Of a stretch of DNA of 64,000 nt, positions 27,302 to 37,226 are shown piece by piece. Where the stretch lies: contig ONDS01000001.1 of the NCBI GenBank assembly GCA_900316685.1, positions 62,001 through 126,000 of the forward strand, read 5' to 3'. How positions within the stretch are numbered: the stretch's first letter is position 1; every line of letters starts with the position of its first letter. The translations under genes were made by a program, and so were the position numbers. The notes beneath the pieces are model-generated. The model did no database searches and was not told where the DNA came from. It saw only the letters and a list, made by a program, of their open reading frames with translations. Source of the stretch: an uncultured Prevotellaceae bacterium. Lineage in GTDB: Bacteria; Bacteroidota; Bacteroidia; Bacteroidales; Bacteroidaceae.

Positions 27302-29026
27302 ATGCATTTTAAATGGAATTACGAACCCCCTACACCCGAGCAGACGAAAGCAGCTAAGGAACTTGGCGAGAAAATCGGCATGAGTCCTTTGCTGGCGCAA
27401 TTGCTCATCCGGCGCGGCATCACCACCGAATCGGCGGCCAAGCGATTCTTCCGACCGCAACTGGCTGACCTGATCAACCCATTCCTGATGAAGGATATGG
27501 ATGTGGCGGTAGACCGTTTGAACGATGCAATGGGCCGCAAGGAGCGCATCCTGGTGTATGGCGACTACGACGTGGATGGTTGCACCGCCGTAGCGTTGGT
27601 ATATAAATTTCTGCAACAGTTCTATTCCAACATCGACTATTACATACCCGACCGTTACGACGAAGGGTATGGTGTGAGTCGGAAAGGTATCGACTACGCC
27701 AAGGAAACGGGCGTAACACTCATCATCATCCTCGACTGCGGTATCAAGGCCATCGAGGAGATAGCCTATGCCAAGGAACAAGGCATCGACTTTATCATCT
27801 GCGACCATCATGTGCCCGATGAGGAAATGCCCCCCGCCGTGGCCATCCTCAACCCCAAGCGCGAGGACGACACCTACCCCTTCAAGCAATTATGCGGTTG
27901 CGGTGTAGGATTCAAGTTCATGCAGGCCTTTGCCAAGAACAACGGCATCCCTTTCTCGCGCCTCATCCCCCTGTTGGATTTCTGCGCCGTGAGCATCGCC
28001 GCCGACCTCGTGCCGGTGACCGACGAGAACCGCATTCTCGCCTTCCATGGTCTGAAACAGTTGAACCAGAACCCGAACATCGGCTTGAAGGCCATCATCG
28101 ACATCTGCGGTCTGAACGGTCGTGAGATAGCTATGAGCGACATCGTGTTCAAGATTGGTCCCCGTATCAATGCCTCGGGGCGTATGGAGAACGGCAAGGA
28201 GAGTGTCGACCTGCTCATCGAGCGCGATCTCGCCGTAGCCTTGAGCAAGGCAAGCCACATCAACGAATACAACGAGCAGCGCAAGGACATCGACAAGCAG
28301 ATGACCGAGGAAGCCAACCAGATAGTATCGAAGTTGGAGAGTCTGAGACACCATTCAAGCATCGTGCTTTACGATGAGAACTGGAAGAAAGGAGTGATCG
28401 GCATTGTAGCCTCGCGCCTGACGGAGATATATTTCCGTCCGACGGTGGTATTGACCCGCGATGCCGATTTGGCCACGGGCAGTGCCCGCAGCGTGGCGGG
28501 TTTCGATGTCTACGCCGCCGTGAAGAGTTGCCGCGACCTGTTGCTGAACTTCGGTGGACATACCTACGCCGCCGGTCTGACCCTCCGTTGGGCCGACGTG
28601 AAGGAGTTCCGCCGCCGATTCCAGAAATATGTGGAGGAGCATATCCAACCCGACCAGAAGGAAGCCATCCTCGACATCGACGCCGTGGTCGACTTCAAGG
28701 ATATCAATTCAAAACGTCTGCACAACGACCTGAAACGTTTCGCCCCGTTCGGTCCCGGCAATGAGAAACCCCGGTTCTGTACGGTGGGTGTCTACGATTT
28801 TGGCACGAGCAAGGTGGTGGGCCGTGACCAAGAGCACATCAAGTTGGAACTGGTGGATTCGAAATCGAACAACGTGATGAACGGCATCGCCTTCGGTCAG
28901 AGTGCCTCAGCCCGTTATATCAAGTCGCGCCGCAGCTTCGACATCGTCTATACCATGGAAGACAACATTTTCAAGCACGGCAGCATCCAATTGCAGATTG
29001 AGGATATCCGTCCGGAAGAATGTTGA
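27302..29026 (+). CDS. recJ: Single-stranded-DNA-specific exonuclease RecJ
   Basis: A 574-residue DHH-family 5'-to-3' exonuclease used in recombination and repair. The metal motifs are VYGDYDVDGCTA, LDCG, CDHHVPDEEMP and, later, GGHTYAAGLT of the DHHA1 domain. A C-terminal OB-like domain follows. The length is typical. The stop codon abuts the recQ start with no gap, so the two proteins, which work together on stalled or broken ends, are translationally coupled. Confidence 0.96.
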   Translation: MHFKWNYEPPTPEQTKAAKELGEKIGMSPLLAQLLIRRGITTESAAKRFFRPQLADLINPFLMKDMDVAVDRLNDAMGRKERILVYGDYDVDGCTAVALVYKFLQQFYSNIDYYIPDRYDEGYGVSRKGIDYAKETGVTLIIILDCGIKAIEEIAYAKEQGIDFIICDHHVPDEEMPPAVAILNPKREDDTYPFKQLCGCGVGFKFMQAFAKNNGIPFSRLIPLLDFCAVSIAADLVPVTDENRILAFHGLKQLNQNPNIGLKAIIDICGLNGREIAMSDIVFKIGPRINASGRMENGKESVDLLIERDLAVALSKASHINEYNEQRKDIDKQMTEEANQIVSKLESLRHHSSIVLYDENWKKGVIGIVASRLTEIYFRPTVVLTRDADLATGSARSVAGFDVYAAVKSCRDLLLNFGGHTYAAGLTLRWADVKEFRRRFQKYVEEHIQPDQKEAILDIDAVVDFKDINSKRLHNDLKRFAPFGPGNEKPRFCTVGVYDFGTSKVVGRDQEHIKLELVDSKSNNVMNGIAFGQSASARYIKSRRSFDIVYTMEDNIFKHGSIQLQIEDIRPEEC

Positions 29027-30907
29027 ATGGACACGCCGAGAAAGGTACTGAAACGTTATTGGGGCTACGATGATTTCCGCGGCATACAGCGTGATATCAT
29101 CGACAGTCTGTTAGATGGGCACGACACCTTGGGGCTGATGCCCACGGGTGGCGGTAAGTCCATCTGTTTCCAGGTGCCCGCCCTCATGCTCGAAGGAGTG
29201 TGCATCGTCATCACCCCACTCATCGCCCTGATGAAAGACCAGGTGGCCCATTTGCGCAAGCGTGGCATCCTGGCTTCCGCCATCTATTCCGGCATGAGCC
29301 GTCAGGAGATCATCACCGTTTTAGAGAACGCCATTTTCGGAGGCGTGAAGTTGCTGTACGTCTCACCCGAACGATTAGCCTCGGAGATTTTCCAGGTGAA
29401 ACTGCGGCACATGCAAGTGAGTTTCATCACTGTCGACGAGGCGCATTGCATCAGTCAGTGGGGTTATGATTTCCGTCCCTCTTACTTGGAGATAGCCCAT
29501 ATCCGCGAAATCAAGCCCGGCATACCCGTCCTCGCTCTCACCGCCACCGCCACGCCGCAGGTGGCAGATGACATACAACACCAGCTGGCTTTTACGGATG
29601 GCAAGCTGTTCCGCATGAGTTTCCAGAGGAAGAACCTCAGTTATGTGGTGCGCACCGCACCCGACAAGGAAGCCGAGTTGCTGCATATCCTACGGTCGAT
29701 GGGCGGCAGCGCCATCGTCTATGTGCGCAGTCGCCGCCGCACGAAAGAGATTGCCGAGTTGCTCACCGAAGAGGGTATCCCAGCCACCCACTACCATGCC
29801 GGACTGGAACCCGCCGTCAAGGATGAGCGGCAAAAAGAATGGCATGACGACCAAGTGAGAGTGATGGTGGCCACCAATGCCTTCGGCATGGGCATTGACA
29901 AGCCCGACGTGCGGTTAGTGATACATATCGACTGCCCCGACTCCCCCGAGGCCTATTTCCAGGAAGCCGGTCGTGCCGGTCGCGACGATCAACGCTCGTG
30001 GGCGGTATTGCTCTACAACAGCAGCGACCAACGTAAGTTGCACAAGCGCGTGTTCGACACCTTCCCCGAAAAGGAAACGATTCGTGAGATATACGACCAT
30101 CTGGCCTATTTCTTTGAGATAGGTGTAGGCAGTGGACGTGGTGCCACCTTCGCCTTCGACATTGAGAAGTTCTGTCGCGTGTTCAGGCATTTTCCAGTAC
30201 AGGCCCATGCCGCCCTGCAGATTCTGGATCGCTGCGGATATATCCACTACGACACCGACCCCGACAACCGTTCCCGCCTATTTTTCCTGCTTAACCGCTT
30301 TGAGCTGAACCAGTTGGAGCGTTTGGTGGGCAATGAGGAACGGGTCATTACCGCCCTACTTCGTCTTTACGGCGGTTTGTTCACCGACTACTGTTACATC
30401 GAGGAGAGTTATGTGGCAGTGCAGGCCAAGCTCACCCGCCAGGAGGTGTATGAAACGCTCAAGGAACTGCGCCGGCGTCATATCCTCGATTACGTGCCGC
30501 AGAGCAGCACCCCACTGATTACCTACACCCTGCGCCGTGAAGACGGTTGCAACATCGTCATCCCTCCCTCAGTCTACGAGGAACGGCGCGCGCAATACGA
30601 GGCACGTATCAACCACATGCTTCGCTACGCCACCGACAGCACAGTCTGTCGCAGCCGTCAGTTGCTCGACTATTTCGGTGAGACCGACAGTGAAGACTGC
30701 GGCCATTGCGATGTCTGCCTAAAGAAGCGTCCCGTGGGCAAGGATGCCCGCGAGCAGATCTTGGAACTTTTGGGCGACGGTCGTGCGCACCCTATCAGCG
30801 AGTTGCGAAAGCTGTCCCTGACGAAAGCCAAGATGGATGAGGCTTTGGAATGGCTGGTACAGGAAGAGAAAGTGTTCATCGACGGAGGAGAATTGAGAAA
30901 GAAGTGA
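29027..30907 (+). CDS. recQ: ATP-dependent DNA helicase RecQ
   Basis: A 626-residue 3'-to-5' helicase of superfamily 2. Motif I is PTGGGKSICFQ, motif II VDEAHCISQWGYDFRPSY and motif VI EAGRAGRDDQ. The RQC part carries a zinc-binding cluster (CRSRQLLDYFG ... CGHCDVCL). No HRDC domain follows; the C-terminus is a short winged-helix-like segment (LRKLSLTKAKMDEALEWL). It starts immediately after the recJ stop. A terminator lies 22 bp after its end. Confidence 0.95.
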   Translation: MDTPRKVLKRYWGYDDFRGIQRDIIDSLLDGHDTLGLMPTGGGKSICFQVPALMLEGVCIVITPLIALMKDQVAHLRKRGILASAIYSGMSRQEIITVLENAIFGGVKLLYVSPERLASEIFQVKLRHMQVSFITVDEAHCISQWGYDFRPSYLEIAHIREIKPGIPVLALTATATPQVADDIQHQLAFTDGKLFRMSFQRKNLSYVVRTAPDKEAELLHILRSMGGSAIVYVRSRRRTKEIAELLTEEGIPATHYHAGLEPAVKDERQKEWHDDQVRVMVATNAFGMGIDKPDVRLVIHIDCPDSPEAYFQEAGRAGRDDQRSWAVLLYNSSDQRKLHKRVFDTFPEKETIREIYDHLAYFFEIGVGSGRGATFAFDIEKFCRVFRHFPVQAHAALQILDRCGYIHYDTDPDNRSRLFFLLNRFELNQLERLVGNEERVITALLRLYGGLFTDYCYIEESYVAVQAKLTRQEVYETLKELRRRHILDYVPQSSTPLITYTLRREDGCNIVIPPSVYEERRAQYEARINHMLRYATDSTVCRSRQLLDYFGETDSEDCGHCDVCLKKRPVGKDAREQILELLGDGRAHPISELRKLSLTKAKMDEALEWLVQEEKVFIDGGELRKK

Positions 30908-30928
30908 GGAATAAAGGATAAAAAGCAA

Positions 30929-30960
30929 AGAGGGACTTACCATGTGGCAAGTCCCTCTTC
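30929..30960. terminator. Bidirectional terminator between recQ and ilvC
   Basis: AGAGGGACTT (30929-30938) pairs with AAGTCCCTCT (30949-30958), with an inner CC/GG, and is flanked by A-rich and T-rich runs. It serves the converging recJ-recQ and ilv transcripts. Confidence 0.85.
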
Positions 30961-30980
30961 TTTATTTGTATTGTCCAATA

Positions 30981-32024
30981 TCAGTTGTTTTCCGGGCGCA
31001 GCTTACGCACTGTTTCAGCGGCGCGCCACATCTCCATATTGCGCATGGCCTCAAGTTCTTTGTTGAGGTTGTCGCGGTAGTCGGGTTTGGAGTTGCTGTC
31101 GATGGAAATCTGCGCTTCAGTACCATTCTGCACCGAGAGATACAGCCATTCCATGACCGGTTTGATGGCCTCGCGGAAACGAGGAGCCCAGTCGAGCGCG
31201 CCACGCTGTGCCGTAGTGGAGCAGTTGGCATACATCCAGTCCATACCCTTCTCGGCGAAGAGCGGGCCCAGGCTCTGTGTCAGTTCCTCAACAGTCTCGT
31301 TGAAGGCCTCCGAAGGAGAATGGCCATGTTCGCGGAGCACCTCATACTGAGCTTCGAGCAAGCCTTCGATAGCCCCCATGAGCGATCCGCGCTCACCGGT
31401 GAGGTCGGAAGTGGCCTCGCGCTGGAAGGTGGTCTTGAACAAATAACCCGCTCCGATACCTATACCGAAGGCGATGGTTTTCTCCTCTGCCTTGCCTGAA
31501 GCGTCCTGATATACGGCATAAGAGCAGTTCAGTCCGCGTCCTTCAAGGAACATGGTGCGTAGCGAAGTGCCCGAGCCCTTGGGAGCGACGAGGATGACAT
31601 CAATATCCTCTGGCGGCACGACACCCGTGCGGTCGTTCCAGTTGATGGCGAAGCCATGCGAGTAGTAAAGTGTCTTTCCCGGAGTGAGATACGGTTTGAT
31701 TTTCGGCCATACCTGTATCTGTCCTGCGTCGGAGAGCAGCATGCACACGATGGTACCTTTCTCTGCCGCCTCCTCGATGGAGAAGAGCGTCTTTCCCGGC
31801 ACCCAACCGTCGGCCACCGCCTTGTCGTAGGTCTTACCCTTACGTTGTCCTACAATCACGTTGAAACCGTTGTCGCGCAGGTTGCAGGCCTGTCCAGGAC
31901 CCTGGATGCCATAACCAATCACTGCGATGGTTTCGTTCTTGAGCACTTCGCGTGCCTTCTCCAATGAAAACTCTTTACTGGTGACCACCGTTTCGATGAC
32001 CCCGCCGAAATTCATTTCTGCCAT
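30981..32024 (-). CDS. ilvC: Ketol-acid reductoisomerase (NADP)
   Basis: A 347-residue enzyme that converts acetolactate or acetohydroxybutyrate to the dihydroxy acids in valine, leucine and isoleucine synthesis. The cofactor motif is VIGYGIQGPGQACNLRDNGF; the VILVAPKGSG block and the metal-binding C-terminal knot (ALDWAPRFREAIKPVMEWLY) are present. The start at 32024 (MAEMNFGGVIET) is preferred over the longer frame because the upstream 18 codons overlap a leader hairpin. It is last in the ilv cluster but also has its own promoter at 32099-32106. Confidence 0.96.
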   Translation of the reverse strand: MAEMNFGGVIETVVTSKEFSLEKAREVLKNETIAVIGYGIQGPGQACNLRDNGFNVIVGQRKGKTYDKAVADGWVPGKTLFSIEEAAEKGTIVCMLLSDAGQIQVWPKIKPYLTPGKTLYYSHGFAINWNDRTGVVPPEDIDVILVAPKGSGTSLRTMFLEGRGLNCSYAVYQDASGKAEEKTIAFGIGIGAGYLFKTTFQREATSDLTGERGSLMGAIEGLLEAQYEVLREHGHSPSEAFNETVEELTQSLGPLFAEKGMDWMYANCSTTAQRGALDWAPRFREAIKPVMEWLYLSVQNGTEAQISIDSNSKPDYRDNLNKELEAMRNMEMWRAAETVRKLRPENN

Positions 32025-32044
32025 AAATTGTTGTTGTTTGAATA

Positions 32045-32106
32045 TGCGGCTCCGAAAAGAGCCGCGGTTAAATATCAAAATGTTTTCGTTTTGGGTTGCA
32101 AAGTTA
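32045..32106 (-). promoter_or_regulatory. ilvC promoter and leader hairpin
   Basis: CAAAGTTA (32099-32106; TAACTTTG on the minus strand) is a -7 box located after the thioesterase stop. The leader contains GCGGCTC (32046-32052) pairing with GAGCCGC (32059-32065). No leader peptide or T-run is evident, so this is not a classical attenuator. Confidence 0.6.
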
Positions 32107-32136
32107 CGAATTATTAGCGTAATTGCAAAATTTCTT

Positions 32137-32901
32137 TCATCTTTTTACGAAAATTATTCTACAACGACACAATTCCCGTTGGTCGGCATCGGAAACACCC
32201 TGCCCTGTGACGCGGACGGAGAAATCGCCGTCGCCATTGTCTTGACGATAGAAACGCAGGATTTCGCCCGCATGTCCTTCTGCCACATAAGCTATCTCAA
32301 AGCGGCGTATTTCGTGCGAGGAATGCCACTCGAGGGGAAAAAGGTCGAGCACATGTTCGATATATTTCACGCTATTGACATGGCCATTGGGATCGATGTC
32401 GCTATAAGAGGCCATGGTCTGTCCTACTTGCTGTACCTCGTCGTCGATTCTCACTCTCGACCCTTTATCGATAGGGCATTCCATATCCTTGGCCACATAA
32501 TCGGCCAGTACCCCACCCTGCATTTCGAGAATATTGGCTGGTTGTCGTGTCTGCGTATCAATCATCGCCCAGATGGAGCGTCCATAACCATACACCTTGC
32601 CCGTGTCGGTATCGACCATTTTGAAGTTACGGTTGGTGAAATAGCGCATGGCACTCTCTATCCACGTATAGATGTGGAAACGGTCGTAGGCCTTGGGCAT
32701 TTCCTCCAGTTCGATGGCCAGTCGTGAGAGGACCCACGAACGATTGATCGAATTAAGGTAAGCGATTCCGAAGCCACGGTCGTTGGCGTGGAAATCAGCT
32801 GCATTGAGCATGCGGTTGCCGAGGTGTCCGAGGAACAACCTTTTCCTGCAATCGCAGTGAAACATATCCGCCATGAAGGGGTAGCATCCCACTTTATCCA
32901 T
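32137..32901 (-). CDS. Acyl-ACP thioesterase
   Basis: A 254-residue double-hotdog protein of the FatA/FatB-like bacterial thioesterase family, which releases fatty acids from acyl carrier protein. The N-terminal hotdog contains FHCDCRKRLFLGHLGN and SWVLSRLAIELEEMP. The second begins near YSDIDPNGHVNSVKYIEHVL, which carries the expected Asp, Asn and His. The start at 32901 overlaps the ilvN stop by eight bases (ATGGATAA); starts at 32910 and 32916 are also possible. Its position inside the branched-chain amino-acid cluster is notable, because branched-chain acyl primers derive from that pathway (inference). Confidence 0.9.
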   Translation of the reverse strand: MDKVGCYPFMADMFHCDCRKRLFLGHLGNRMLNAADFHANDRGFGIAYLNSINRSWVLSRLAIELEEMPKAYDRFHIYTWIESAMRYFTNRNFKMVDTDTGKVYGYGRSIWAMIDTQTRQPANILEMQGGVLADYVAKDMECPIDKGSRVRIDDEVQQVGQTMASYSDIDPNGHVNSVKYIEHVLDLFPLEWHSSHEIRRFEIAYVAEGHAGEILRFYRQDNGDGDFSVRVTGQGVSDADQRELCRCRIIFVKR

Positions 32902-33445
32902 TTGTCCCATTCGCATTCCTTTCCTGTTCTTCCAAGAATTCGCTCACCGACTCGACGACGCTGCGCGTGACGGCGATACGCCCGCTGCGCGTATACTGCA
33001 AGAGGCATCCGAACTCATCGAGCTGATAATATAAATTGGTGATGTCCTCGGTCAGCCCACCGAGCATGACCGCCATATAAGTAGGATTGACCTCGAGCAC
33101 ACGCGCGTCGAGCCTTCGTATGGTGCGCGATATTTCCGGATTCTCCATCACCTTGTCTGTCGACAGTTTATAGAGAGCCACCTCCTGTATGAACAGTTGG
33201 TCGTCGGTATAGTAATTCGCCTTCACCACATCGATTTTCTTCTCTATCTGCTTGGTGATCTTGCGTATCTGGTCTTCATCGCTCCACGCCGTGATGGTGT
33301 ATTTATGTACACCTTTGATGGATGAGGCCGACACGTTGAGGCTCTCGATGTTGACCTGGCGGCGTGTGAACACCGCAGTGATTTGGTTGAGTATACCTGC
33401 GATGTTCTCGGAGAACACCAGCAGGGTGTATAGTTTTTTCTCCAT
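32894..33445 (-). CDS. ilvN: Acetolactate synthase small (regulatory) subunit
   Basis: A 183-residue protein with an N-terminal ACT domain (YTLLVFSENIAGILNQITAV, then FTRRQVNIESLNVS) that binds valine for feedback control. A C-terminal domain then contacts the large subunit. The length is close to that of enteric IlvH (163) plus a short polar tail ending NANGTNG. It starts five bases after the ilvB stop and overlaps the thioesterase start, so the three genes are translationally linked. Confidence 0.94.
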   Translation of the reverse strand: MEKKLYTLLVFSENIAGILNQITAVFTRRQVNIESLNVSASSIKGVHKYTITAWSDEDQIRKITKQIEKKIDVVKANYYTDDQLFIQEVALYKLSTDKVMENPEISRTIRRLDARVLEVNPTYMAVMLGGLTEDITNLYYQLDEFGCLLQYTRSGRIAVTRSVVESVSEFLEEQERNANGTNG

Positions 33446-33450
33446 TGTCG

Positions 33451-35151
33451 TTATATTTCCAACATCATGTCATCGACATTCATGCCCGGAGGTGTCATGG
33501 GCAGCACATCATCATCTTCGAGGATGGCACATTCGAGAATATACGGCCCTTCGGTGTCGAGCATTTTCCGCACAGCCTCCTTCAGGCGTTCACGGTCGGT
33601 CACCCCCTCGTAGGGGATATGATAGCCCTGTGCTATGAGTTCGTAGCACGGGTTCATCATCTTGGTGAACGACTTACGTCGTTTCCAGAACATATCCTGC
33701 CATTGGCGCACGTTGCCTAAGTAATTGTTGTTGAGCAGGATCATCTTGACCGGAGCCTGCTGTTCCATGATAGTGCCCAGTTCCTCGATGCACATCTGGA
33801 ACCCTCCGTCGCCCATGAAGCAAACCACAGTACGGTCCTTGGCTCCAAAGGTGGCCCCAATGGCCGCGGGCATGCCATAACCCATGGTCCCCAGTCCGCC
33901 GCTGGTGCAGATACTGCGCTTTTGGTGGTAGTGGAAATAGCGTGTAGCGAAGAGTTGGTTCTGTCCCACGTCGGTCACCAACACAGCCTCGCCTTTTGTG
34001 GCTTCCGCCACCACATTGACCACCTCGCCCATGAGCAGCGGTCCTTTTTTGGGATGTATGGCCGGTTCAATGACCTTCACCCTTTCCTTCTCCGCCAGAG
34101 GCAGGAAAGAGTTGCGCCATTCTTTGTGTGAAGCCGGTTTGAGCAATGCGGTGATAGCCGGCAGCGAAGCCTTGCAGTCGGCTATGACCGCCACATCGGT
34201 CTTGATGTTCTTGTCTATCTCCGACGCATCGATATCCAAATGTATGATTTTCGCCTGTCGTGCGAACGTCTTGACATTGCCGGTGACACGGTCGCTGAAG
34301 CGCATGCCGATAGCGATGAGCACGTCGCACTCCTGTTCCTTGAGATTGGGTGCATAGTTACCATGCATTCCCAACATGCCCACGTTGAGCGGGTGGTTCG
34401 ACGGCAGCGCACTCAGTCCGAGCATGGTACGTCCGGCAGGTATGTCCGCCTTTTCGAGGAACAGTCTCAGTTCCTCCTGGGCATGGCCCAGCTCCACCCC
34501 TTGCCCTACGAGAGCCAGCGGTTTCTTTGCATTGTTGATCAGTTCGGCAGCCTGTCGCACCATCCCATCATCGAGTTTGGGATAAGCCACATAGGAGCGA
34601 ACGAAATCGACGAAACACGGCAGGAAATCCACCATCTCCGTTTGAGCGTTCTTGGGGAAGTCGAGCACCACGGGCCCCGGTCGTCCACTGCGTGCGATAT
34701 AGAATGCGCGGCTCACCGCCCAAGCTATATCCTCCGCCTTCCGTATCTGGTAGCTCCATTTGGAGATGGGTTGGGCCAGTCCTACGAGGTCTACCTCCTG
34801 GAAGGCATCGGATCCCAGTGCTGTGATGGGCACCTGCCCTGCGATGACCACGATAGGTGTGGAGTCGAGCATGGCGTCCGCCACACCTGTCAGCGTATTG
34901 GTGGCACCCGGTCCGCTGGTGACCAGTGCCACACCCACCTTGCCCGACACCCGTGCGAACCCTTCGGCAGCATGTGTAGCCCCCTGCTCATGTCGCACGA
35001 GTATATGGTCGAAGACTTTTTTCTTGCCTCGGGTATAGTCGTAGAGTGCATCATATACAGGCATGATGCTCCCCCCTGGATAGCCGAAGATGGTTTTCAC
35101 CCCTTCGTTTTTCAGGGCCAGCATCAGTGCCTCGGAGCCTGTAACTTTCAT
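33451..35151 (-). CDS. ilvB: Acetolactate synthase large (catalytic) subunit
   Basis: A 566-residue thiamine diphosphate enzyme that makes acetolactate or acetohydroxybutyrate, the first common step of branched-chain amino-acid synthesis. It has the N-terminal VKTIFGYPGGSIMPVYDAL, the catalytic glutamate in RHEQGATHAAEGFAR, the central FAD-binding region, and the ThDP motif GDGGFQMCIEELGTI ... NNNYLG. It needs the IlvN subunit encoded next. It begins 29 bp after the ilvD stop. Confidence 0.96.
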   Translation of the reverse strand: MKVTGSEALMLALKNEGVKTIFGYPGGSIMPVYDALYDYTRGKKKVFDHILVRHEQGATHAAEGFARVSGKVGVALVTSGPGATNTLTGVADAMLDSTPIVVIAGQVPITALGSDAFQEVDLVGLAQPISKWSYQIRKAEDIAWAVSRAFYIARSGRPGPVVLDFPKNAQTEMVDFLPCFVDFVRSYVAYPKLDDGMVRQAAELINNAKKPLALVGQGVELGHAQEELRLFLEKADIPAGRTMLGLSALPSNHPLNVGMLGMHGNYAPNLKEQECDVLIAIGMRFSDRVTGNVKTFARQAKIIHLDIDASEIDKNIKTDVAVIADCKASLPAITALLKPASHKEWRNSFLPLAEKERVKVIEPAIHPKKGPLLMGEVVNVVAEATKGEAVLVTDVGQNQLFATRYFHYHQKRSICTSGGLGTMGYGMPAAIGATFGAKDRTVVCFMGDGGFQMCIEELGTIMEQQAPVKMILLNNNYLGNVRQWQDMFWKRRKSFTKMMNPCYELIAQGYHIPYEGVTDRERLKEAVRKMLDTEGPYILECAILEDDDVLPMTPPGMNVDDMMLEI

Positions 35152-35180
35152 TGATTAAAGTTTTAGAGTTGAGTGTTCTA

Positions 35181-36992
35181 TCAATCTTCATCGTCGATGA
35201 TACGGATTCCTCCCTTATCTGCGCTCGCCACACTTTGGGCATAGGCCCTCAGTGCTTTCGACACCTCCCGTTTACGCTTTAGCGGTTGTTGGGGGCGACT
35301 ATCGAGTTCTTCGTCGGAGAGTTTCACGTTGATAGAGCGGCTGGGTATATCGATGACGATGATGTCGCCGTCGACAATCTTACCGATGTTACCACCCGAA
35401 GCCGCCTCGGGCGAGATATGTCCGATGCTCAGTCCGCTGGTTCCCCCGGAGAAGCGTCCATCGGTGATGAGTGCACACTGCTTACCGAGGTGTCGGCTCT
35501 TGATGTACGATGTGGGATAGAGCATCTCCTGCATGCCCGGTCCGCCTTTGGGACCCTCATGTGTGATGACCACACAGTCGCCTGCCTTCACCTTTCCTCC
35601 CAAGATGCCGTCGCAGGCATCCTCCTGTGAATCGAAGACCACCGCCGGTCCCTCGAAATGCCACAGTTCCTCATCCACACCGGCTGTTTTCACCACGCAT
35701 CCGTCCTTCGCTATATTGCCGAAGAGCACCGCCAGTCCGCCGTCCTTGGTGTAGGCATGTTGCAGGTCGCGTATGCAGCCATTTTCCCTGTCGGTGTCGA
35801 GTGACGGCCATTTGGTGTCTTGCGACCCCATGGTGATGGAGAATTTACCCGCCGGTGCGCTGTAGTAGATACGTTCCGCCTCGGCATCCACCTTGTCGCC
35901 GGTGATATCGTATTTGGCCATGGCCTCGTCGAGCGTCATGCCATCGACCCTGATGGCTGTCCCGTCGATGAGTCCACCCTTGTTCAGTTCACCCATGATA
36001 CCCAGAATACCTCCTGCCCTATTGCACTCCTGCACACTGTACTTCTGTGTATTGGGAGCCAGTTTGCACAAACAGGGCACCTTGCGGCTCAGAGCGTCGA
36101 TATCGTCGATTTTAAAGTCGGTGCCAGCCTCTTGCGCCACCGCCAGCAGGTGTAGCACCGTATTGGTACTACCTCCCATGGCGATATCAAGCGTCATGGC
36201 ATTGAGGAACGCCTTCCGCGAGGCGATGTTGCGTGGCAACACGCTCTCGTCGCCCTCGTCGTAGTATTTCAGTGCATTCTTCACGACCAGGCGCGCGGCA
36301 TCACGGAAGAGCTGCACTCTATTGGTATGCGTGGCCAGGATGGTGCCGTTGCCCGGTAGGGAAAGACCTATGGCTTCGGTGAGCGAATTCATGGAATTGG
36401 CTGTGAACATGCCCGAGCATGATCCACATCCCGGACAGGCGCACTGTTCGAGCTGTCGCACCTCATCGTCGGAGATGGTGGTGTCAGCCCCTTTGATCAT
36501 TGCCGTCACGAGGTCGGCGTTTTCGCCACGCCAATGTCCAGCCTCCATAGGGCCTCCGCTGCAGAACACCGTAGGTATGTTGAGCCGCATGGCCGCCATG
36601 AGCATGCCCGGTGTCACCTTGTCGCAATTGGAGATACATATCATGGCATCCGCCTTATGGGCATTGACCATGTATTCGACGGAGTCGGCGATGATATCGC
36701 GCGAGGGCAGTGAGTAAAGCATGCCGTCGTGCCCCATGGCTATACCATCGTCGATGGCAATGGTATTGAATTCCGCGGCGAAGCATCCCATGCTCTCTAT
36801 TTCCTTTTTCACGATCTGTCCTATCTCATGCAGGTGTGTATGTCCGGGAACGAACTGCGTGAACGAGTTGACCACGGCGATAATGGGTTTTCCGAACTGT
36901 TCATGTTTCATTCCCGCGGCCACCCAAAGCGCCCTTGCGCCCGCCATTTTCCTACCTTCAGTGCAGATAGCACTTCGCAATTGATGTTTCAT
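35181..36992 (-). CDS. ilvD: Dihydroxy-acid dehydratase
   Basis: A 603-residue iron-sulfur enzyme that converts dihydroxy acids to the keto acids of valine and isoleucine. Cluster ligands are likely the cysteines in [11 protein letters not shown] and [17 protein letters not shown]. The C-terminal block contains [20 protein letters not shown]. The order ilvD-ilvB-ilvN with ilvC downstream gives the complete route to the keto acids except for threonine deaminase. A promoter box (CAAAGGTA, 37021-37028) lies 28 bp before the start. Confidence 0.96.
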   Translation of the reverse strand: MKHQLRSAICTEGRKMAGARALWVAAGMKHEQFGKPIIAVVNSFTQFVPGHTHLHEIGQIVKKEIESMGCFAAEFNTIAIDDGIAMGHDGMLYSLPSRDIIADSVEYMVNAHKADAMICISNCDKVTPGMLMAAMRLNIPTVFCSGGPMEAGHWRGENADLVTAMIKGADTTISDDEVRQLEQCACPGCGSCSGMFTANSMNSLTEAIGLSLPGNGTILATHTNRVQLFRDAARLVVKNALKYYDEGDESVLPRNIASRKAFLNAMTLDIAMGGSTNTVLHLLAVAQEAGTDFKIDDIDALSRKVPCLCKLAPNTQKYSVQECNRAGGILGIMGELNKGGLIDGTAIRVDGMTLDEAMAKYDITGDKVDAEAERIYYSAPAGKFSITMGSQDTKWPSLDTDRENGCIRDLQHAYTKDGGLAVLFGNIAKDGCVVKTAGVDEELWHFEGPAVVFDSQEDACDGILGGKVKAGDCVVITHEGPKGGPGMQEMLYPTSYIKSRHLGKQCALITDGRFSGGTSGLSIGHISPEAASGGNIGKIVDGDIIVIDIPSRSINVKLSDEELDSRPQQPLKRKREVSKALRAYAQSVASADKGGIRIIDDED

Positions 36993-37020
36993 ACTGGAAT
37001 CGTTGTTTTAAAATTTCGTG

Positions 37021-37051
37021 CAAAGGTACGGAGATTTCAGTTAACCGCCAA
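37021..37051 (-). promoter_or_regulatory. ilv operon promoter
   Basis: On the minus strand TTG lies about 20 bases before TACCTTTG (plus-strand CAAAGGTA, 37021-37028). This matches the Bacteroidetes consensus and predicts a short leader of about 25 bases with no room for a leader peptide. Confidence 0.7.
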
Positions 37052-37114
37052 CAAATCAGCGTAGAAAAATGTCGATGGATTTCAATCTACAACCATTTGG
37101 AAAGAAAAATCGAC

Positions 37115-37165
37115 AATTTAAAAGGTAGGGAGGATGCGCAAATTAAAAGGTGAGGAGATTGCGCA
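37115..37165. repeat. Two-copy 25-26 bp tandem repeat
   Basis: AATTTAAAAGGTAGGGAGGA plus TGCGCA (37115-37140) is followed directly by AATTAAAAGGTGAGGAGATT plus GCGCA (37141-37165). It lies upstream of the ilv promoter and downstream of the OmpA gene terminator. An operator role is possible but not shown. Confidence 0.65.
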
Positions 37166-37195
37166 AAAAAGGAGTGGCCCCAGAGGAGCCACTCC
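37165..37195 (-). terminator. Terminator of the OmpA-family gene
   Basis: GGAGTGGC (37171-37178) pairs with GCCACTCC (37188-37195). On the minus strand the stem is followed by TTTTTT, as expected for the gene ending at 37227. Confidence 0.9.
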
Positions 37196-37226
37196 CTTTC
37201 AATATTGTTTAATCACAAAAGGCGGA

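Noticed and set aside
32041-32100. A leader-peptide attenuator before ilvC
   Set aside because: There is a hairpin, but no T-run after it and no short ORF rich in Val, Leu or Ile.
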